Positions 24,584 through 26,763 of a DNA stretch of 26,763 bases are shown piece after piece; within the stretch, counting starts at the first letter, position 1, and each line of letters starts with the position of its first letter. Origin of the DNA: Actinomycetes bacterium. GTDB taxonomy: Bacteria; Actinomycetota; Actinomycetes; S36-B12; UBA10799. The notes under the pieces were generated by a model. That model was not told the origin of the DNA and made no database searches. It was given only the letters and a program-made list of their open reading frames with translations. Location of the stretch: contig JAKOZM010000147.1 of NCBI GenBank assembly GCA_029779995.1, positions 1-26,763 of the forward strand, written 5' to 3'. A program made the translations under genes and the position numbers.

Positions 24584-24654
24584 CGGTGCCGCGATTTGTG
24601 CACGTGTTGCGATTCCTTGCGGCGTGTCCCAACAACGAATGCCCACTTGGTCCC

Positions 24655-24742
24655 GTGTGCCGATTTGGCGACAGTTGGTTCACTTTGCGCCATGAGCCTC
24701 CTTGCGCAAAGTGAACCAAGTGTCGTAAACCAGCGGCAGCAC
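24655..24742. repeat. Long inverted repeat in the gap after the DsrE-like gene
   Basis: Core arms of 21 bp (24670-24690 and 24704-24724) pair with one mismatch; the inner 16 bp (TTGGTTCACTTTGCGC and complement) are perfect. Complementarity continues imperfectly to about 24655 and 24742. The 13-nt loop reads, on the minus strand, AAGGAGGCTCATG, that is a Shine-Dalgarno and an ATG opening a 37-codon basic frame (24693-24580). Its third positions are unusually AT-rich for this genome, so coding is doubtful. It could be a terminator, a small-RNA structure or a mobile repeat remnant. The rest of the 213-bp gap (24584-24796) also holds two similar blocks, GTGCCGCGATTTGTGCAC and TGTGCCGATTTGGCGAC. 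Confidence 0.75.
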
Positions 24743-24761
24743 CGACAGAACACCCACCGCG

Positions 24762-24790
24762 TTGAGCGCTCACCGGCCACGGCCTAGGCT
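24762..24790 (+). promoter_or_regulatory. Promoter for the 39-aa membrane protein operon, leaderless
   Basis: TTGAGC (24762-24767), a 17-bp spacer and TAGGCT (24785-24790). The ATG at 24797 is six bases after the -10, so transcription should start at the start codon. This supports the short gene as real. Confidence 0.55.
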
Positions 24791-24796
24791 GAACCC

Positions 24797-24916
24797 ATGA
24801 CTGAGGTGCTGGGTTCCGCGACGGAGACGTTCTTCACGTCCTTGCTCGTTCTCGTGTCCATCGTGATCGTCTGGTTCGCGGTCTACGTCCTCTACCGCCT
24901 GTTCAAGAGCGAGTAG
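24797..24916 (+). CDS. Small single-span membrane protein, 39 aa
   Basis: ATG 24797 to TAG 24914-24916. MTEVLGSATETFF leads into a hydrophobic helix (about residues 13-34, SLLVLVSIVIVWFAVYVL) followed by the basic tail YRLFKSE, so N-out/C-in by the positive-inside rule. A leaderless promoter fits the ATG exactly, and the stop codon shares one base with the GTG of the nitrobindin-like gene, implying coupled translation. Codon use is GC-biased like its neighbours. I do not know a function; it may anchor or assist the downstream protein. Confidence 0.75.
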   Translation: MTEVLGSATETFFTSLLVLVSIVIVWFAVYVLYRLFKSE

Positions 24917-25428
24917 TGAGTCTCCCCGACGAGGTGCTGCCCCTGTCGTGGCTCCTCGGGCACTGGGTCGGCGTCGGGACCGGTCATTACCCCACGATCG
25001 ACGATTTCCGCTTCGGTCAGGAGATCTCCTTCACCTGCGACGGCCGCCCCTTCATCGCCATGAACTCGCGCTCTTGGATTCTGGATGCCGACGGTGATCG
25101 CATCCGGCCGGCAGCCACCGAGGCTGCGTTCTTCCGCCCCCGCCCGAACAACGAGTTCGAGGCTCTGTTCAGCCACCCGGCAGGCTACGCCGAGGTGTGG
25201 CACGGCCGCGTGACCGTCGCCGACATCCACGACGCAACCATCACTCGCGCCAGTCTGGAAATGACCACCGACTCGGTGATGCGCACGGCCAGCGCCAAGG
25301 AGTACGTCGGTGGCCACCGGTTGTACGGCCTGGTGCCCGACGGGGACCTCGCCTGGACCTTCGACATGGCTGCCATGGGAGAGTCGCTGGGAAACCATCT
25401 GGCAGCCAAACTCAAACGCGTTGACTGA
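24916..25428 (+). CDS. Nitrobindin-like (FABP-type) heme protein
   Basis: A 170-aa beta-barrel protein of the nitrobindin/THAP4 C-terminal family (formerly DUF1794). The hallmark G-x-W-x-G-x-G-x-G-x-Y-P is seen as GHWVGVGTGHYP (16-27), and a C-terminal His (about H161, in GNHLAAKLKR) is in the position of the heme ligand. Characterised members bind ferric heme and isomerise peroxynitrite to nitrate. GTG 24916 overlaps the stop of the small membrane gene by one base. The Fur-family gene begins before its stop. Whether this protein binds heme is inferred from the His and motif. Confidence 0.87.
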   Translation: MSLPDEVLPLSWLLGHWVGVGTGHYPTIDDFRFGQEISFTCDGRPFIAMNSRSWILDADGDRIRPAATEAAFFRPRPNNEFEALFSHPAGYAEVWHGRVTVADIHDATITRASLEMTTDSVMRTASAKEYVGGHRLYGLVPDGDLAWTFDMAAMGESLGNHLAAKLKRVD

Positions 25429-25843
25429 CCCCTTCGACGCCGCCTTACGCGAGCACGGCTACCGGCGCACTGCGCAACGGTTCGCCGTGTGGGACGCCGT
25501 GCAGAGACTGCGCCACTCGACGCCGGAACAGATCGCTGCTGGCCTGCCGGATGTGGACCTCTCGACGGTCTACCGGGCCCTGGAGGTGCTCGTCGACTGC
25601 GGCCTGATCAGCCACACCCACATGGGGCACGGGCCGCCCGTCTACCACGCAGTCGACCCGACGCCCCACCTGCACCTCGTATGCCAGCGCTGCGCACGGC
25701 AGTGGTCGGCCAGCATCGAGTTGGCCGATGGCCTCAAAGAGGGCGTCCGCGCGGCGCATGGTTTCCGGGCCGACGTCGACTACATGTCCCTGCCAGGCTT
25801 GTGTGCGCAGTGCGCGGAACAACCACCTGAAGCGGGACGTTGA
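25421..25843 (+). CDS. Fur-family metalloregulator (possibly Nur-like)
   Basis: A 140-aa Fur-family repressor. The winged helix contains YRRTAQRFAVWDAV and DLSTVYRALEVLVDCGLI. Two structural zinc pairs are visible, C88/C91 (LVCQRCARQW) and C128/C131 (GLCAQCAEQ). Histidines H32, H65, H67, H70, H76, H83, H85 and H113 could form the sensing site; this His-rich set, and a nitrobindin-like neighbour, recall Streptomyces Nur (nickel), but Fur, Zur and PerR-type sensing cannot be excluded. The most plausible start is TTG 25421, eight bases inside the upstream gene; no ATG or GTG fits the family N-terminus and no strong Shine-Dalgarno is seen. YgfZ follows seven bases later. Confidence 0.85.
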   Translation: MTDPFDAALREHGYRRTAQRFAVWDAVQRLRHSTPEQIAAGLPDVDLSTVYRALEVLVDCGLISHTHMGHGPPVYHAVDPTPHLHLVCQRCARQWSASIELADGLKEGVRAAHGFRADVDYMSLPGLCAQCAEQPPEAGR

Positions 25844-25850
25844 CACTGCC

Positions 25851-26763
25851 ATGAACCCCTTCGCGCAGCAGAAGGCCCTGGTCGCGGGGCAATCCTACGT
25901 GCCGCTGACGGATCGGACTGTTCTGCGCCTGCGCGGTACCGACCGGATCTCGTGGCTGGACTCTCTGACATCACAGCGCATCCTGCCCGGGGCCAGCACC
26001 CAGACGCTGGTCCTGGACCCGCATGGTCACGTCGAGTACGACCTTCATGTCGTGGACAGTGCGGACACAACATGGCTGATCGTCCTGGCCGACAGTGCCG
26101 AGGCCCTGCAGAAGTACCTGGACTCCATGCGGTTCCTGCTGGACGTCAGCGTGGAACGCGTCGAGGAGGCGGTCTTCTGGGTGCCCCGCCGGGAGGTCGT
26201 CGCTGACCACCCCACGTGGTTGATCCCGGTGGAGTTCGCAGGTCTGGGATCCACGGAGTCCGGGACGGATCGCGGCGGTTCTGCCGCCAAATATGTGCCA
26301 CAGCGGCCCGGCGCCTTCGTGGGTGCCGAGGTGATCGGCTGGCACCCGGATGAGGCCCCGGCCAGCCAGTGGGCGTACGACGCGCTGCGGATCGCGGCCG
26401 GCGTGCCACAGGTCGGTGTGGATACCGACCCCAAGACCCTGCCCCATGAGCTGGGCATGATCGGTCCCGCGGTTCACCTGGCCAAGGGGTGCTATCGCGG
26501 GCAGGAGACCGTGGCGCGCCTACACAACATGGGCCGGCCGCCGCGCCGACTGATCCTTGCCCATTTCGACGGTGCCCTACCGGATCCCGGCGCGCAGATC
26601 GTGCGCGGCGAGCGCGTCGTGGGCCGGGTGGGTTCGGTGGCCCACCACTACGAGCTGGGCCCGATCGGGCTGGCGCTGGTGAAGCGCTCCATCCCGCTCG
26701 ATGAGCAACTGAGCGCAGGTGGCATCGCGCTGAGCCAGGAGCAGATCGTCACCGCCGACCTGT
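25851..26763 (+). CDS. ygfZ: Folate-binding YgfZ-type protein, partial (3' end beyond window)
   Basis: ATG 25851 opens 304 codons without a stop up to the window edge. The N-terminus is MNPFAQQKALVAGQSYVPLTD followed by LRLRGTDRISWLDSLTSQ, the GcvT-like domain start. The YgfZ signature K-G-C-Y-x-G-Q-E is present at 212-219 (KGCYRGQETVARLHNMGRPP). YgfZ/IBA57 proteins are tetrahydrofolate-dependent helpers in iron-sulfur cluster assembly or repair, with the Cys essential. It lies seven bases after the Fur-family gene and is probably in the same operon from 24797. The family usually has about 325-370 aa here, so only a short end is missing. Confidence 0.92.
   Translation, partial: MNPFAQQKALVAGQSYVPLTDRTVLRLRGTDRISWLDSLTSQRILPGASTQTLVLDPHGHVEYDLHVVDSADTTWLIVLADSAEALQKYLDSMRFLLDVSVERVEEAVFWVPRREVVADHPTWLIPVEFAGLGSTESGTDRGGSAAKYVPQRPGAFVGAEVIGWHPDEAPASQWAYDALRIAAGVPQVGVDTDPKTLPHELGMIGPAVHLAKGCYRGQETVARLHNMGRPPRRLILAHFDGALPDPGAQIVRGERVVGRVGSVAHHYELGPIGLALVKRSIPLDEQLSAGGIALSQEQIVTADL

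Overview
The window is high-GC DNA from an actinobacterium (Actinomycetota). This rests on gene content: a mycothiol synthase (MshD), a GlnR-type orphan regulator beside it, divergent glgA/glgC of the mycobacterial type, a MutT1-type NUDIX-phosphatase, an RsiG/AmfC homologue, many GTG starts and several apparently leaderless genes. The genus cannot be named from the sequence. All genes look chromosomal and are densely packed, mostly with 1-4 bp overlaps. No rRNA, tRNA, CRISPR array, complete insertion sequence or phage gene was seen.

Layout. 1-1922 (minus): a partial XRE-type regulator behind a near-perfect palindrome, an asparaginase and an RsiG-like putative c-di-GMP-binding anti-sigma factor. 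1997-3910 (plus): a PATAN/DUF4388-like protein and an unrecognised 347-aa protein. 3915-6338: divergent glycogen genes glgA(glgM)/glgC whose promoters seem to overlap in 36 bp. 6513-7678 (minus): a Dabb-family protein and an HMG-CoA lyase. 7722-12567: a compact arsenic resistance locus, acr3-arsC-arsM::arsD-arsA on the minus strand with divergent arsR. Its most striking part is a single ORF fusing an ArsM methyltransferase to a complete ArsD metallochaperone, directly followed by arsA. 12574-16534 (minus): the high-affinity phosphate importer pstSCAB, with a perfect 13-bp hairpin at the start of pstC. 16877-21494 (minus): a polyphosphate module, ppk1, a CHAD protein with a degenerate CYTH domain, and mutT1. 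21578-24583: mshD, glnR, a membrane-anchored thioredoxin, DUF4395 and a DsrE-like protein. 24584-24796: an intergenic region with a very long hairpin. 24797-26763 (plus): a 39-aa membrane peptide, a nitrobindin-like protein, a Fur-family regulator and a partial YgfZ.

How the genes fit together. Phosphate uptake (Pst), polyphosphate synthesis (Ppk1), a polyphosphate-binding CHAD protein and a nucleotide-sanitising MutT1 form one phosphate block. Arsenate enters cells through phosphate transporters, so the neighbouring ars operon fits: ArsC reduces arsenate (probably with mycothiol, whose last biosynthetic enzyme MshD is also here), Acr3 exports arsenite, and the ArsM-ArsD and ArsA proteins methylate and/or sequester arsenite. 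The last third is rich in thiol, redox and metal functions (MshD, thioredoxin, DsrE-like, nitrobindin, Fur, YgfZ). All functional statements are inferred from sequence motifs and family knowledge; no database search was run.
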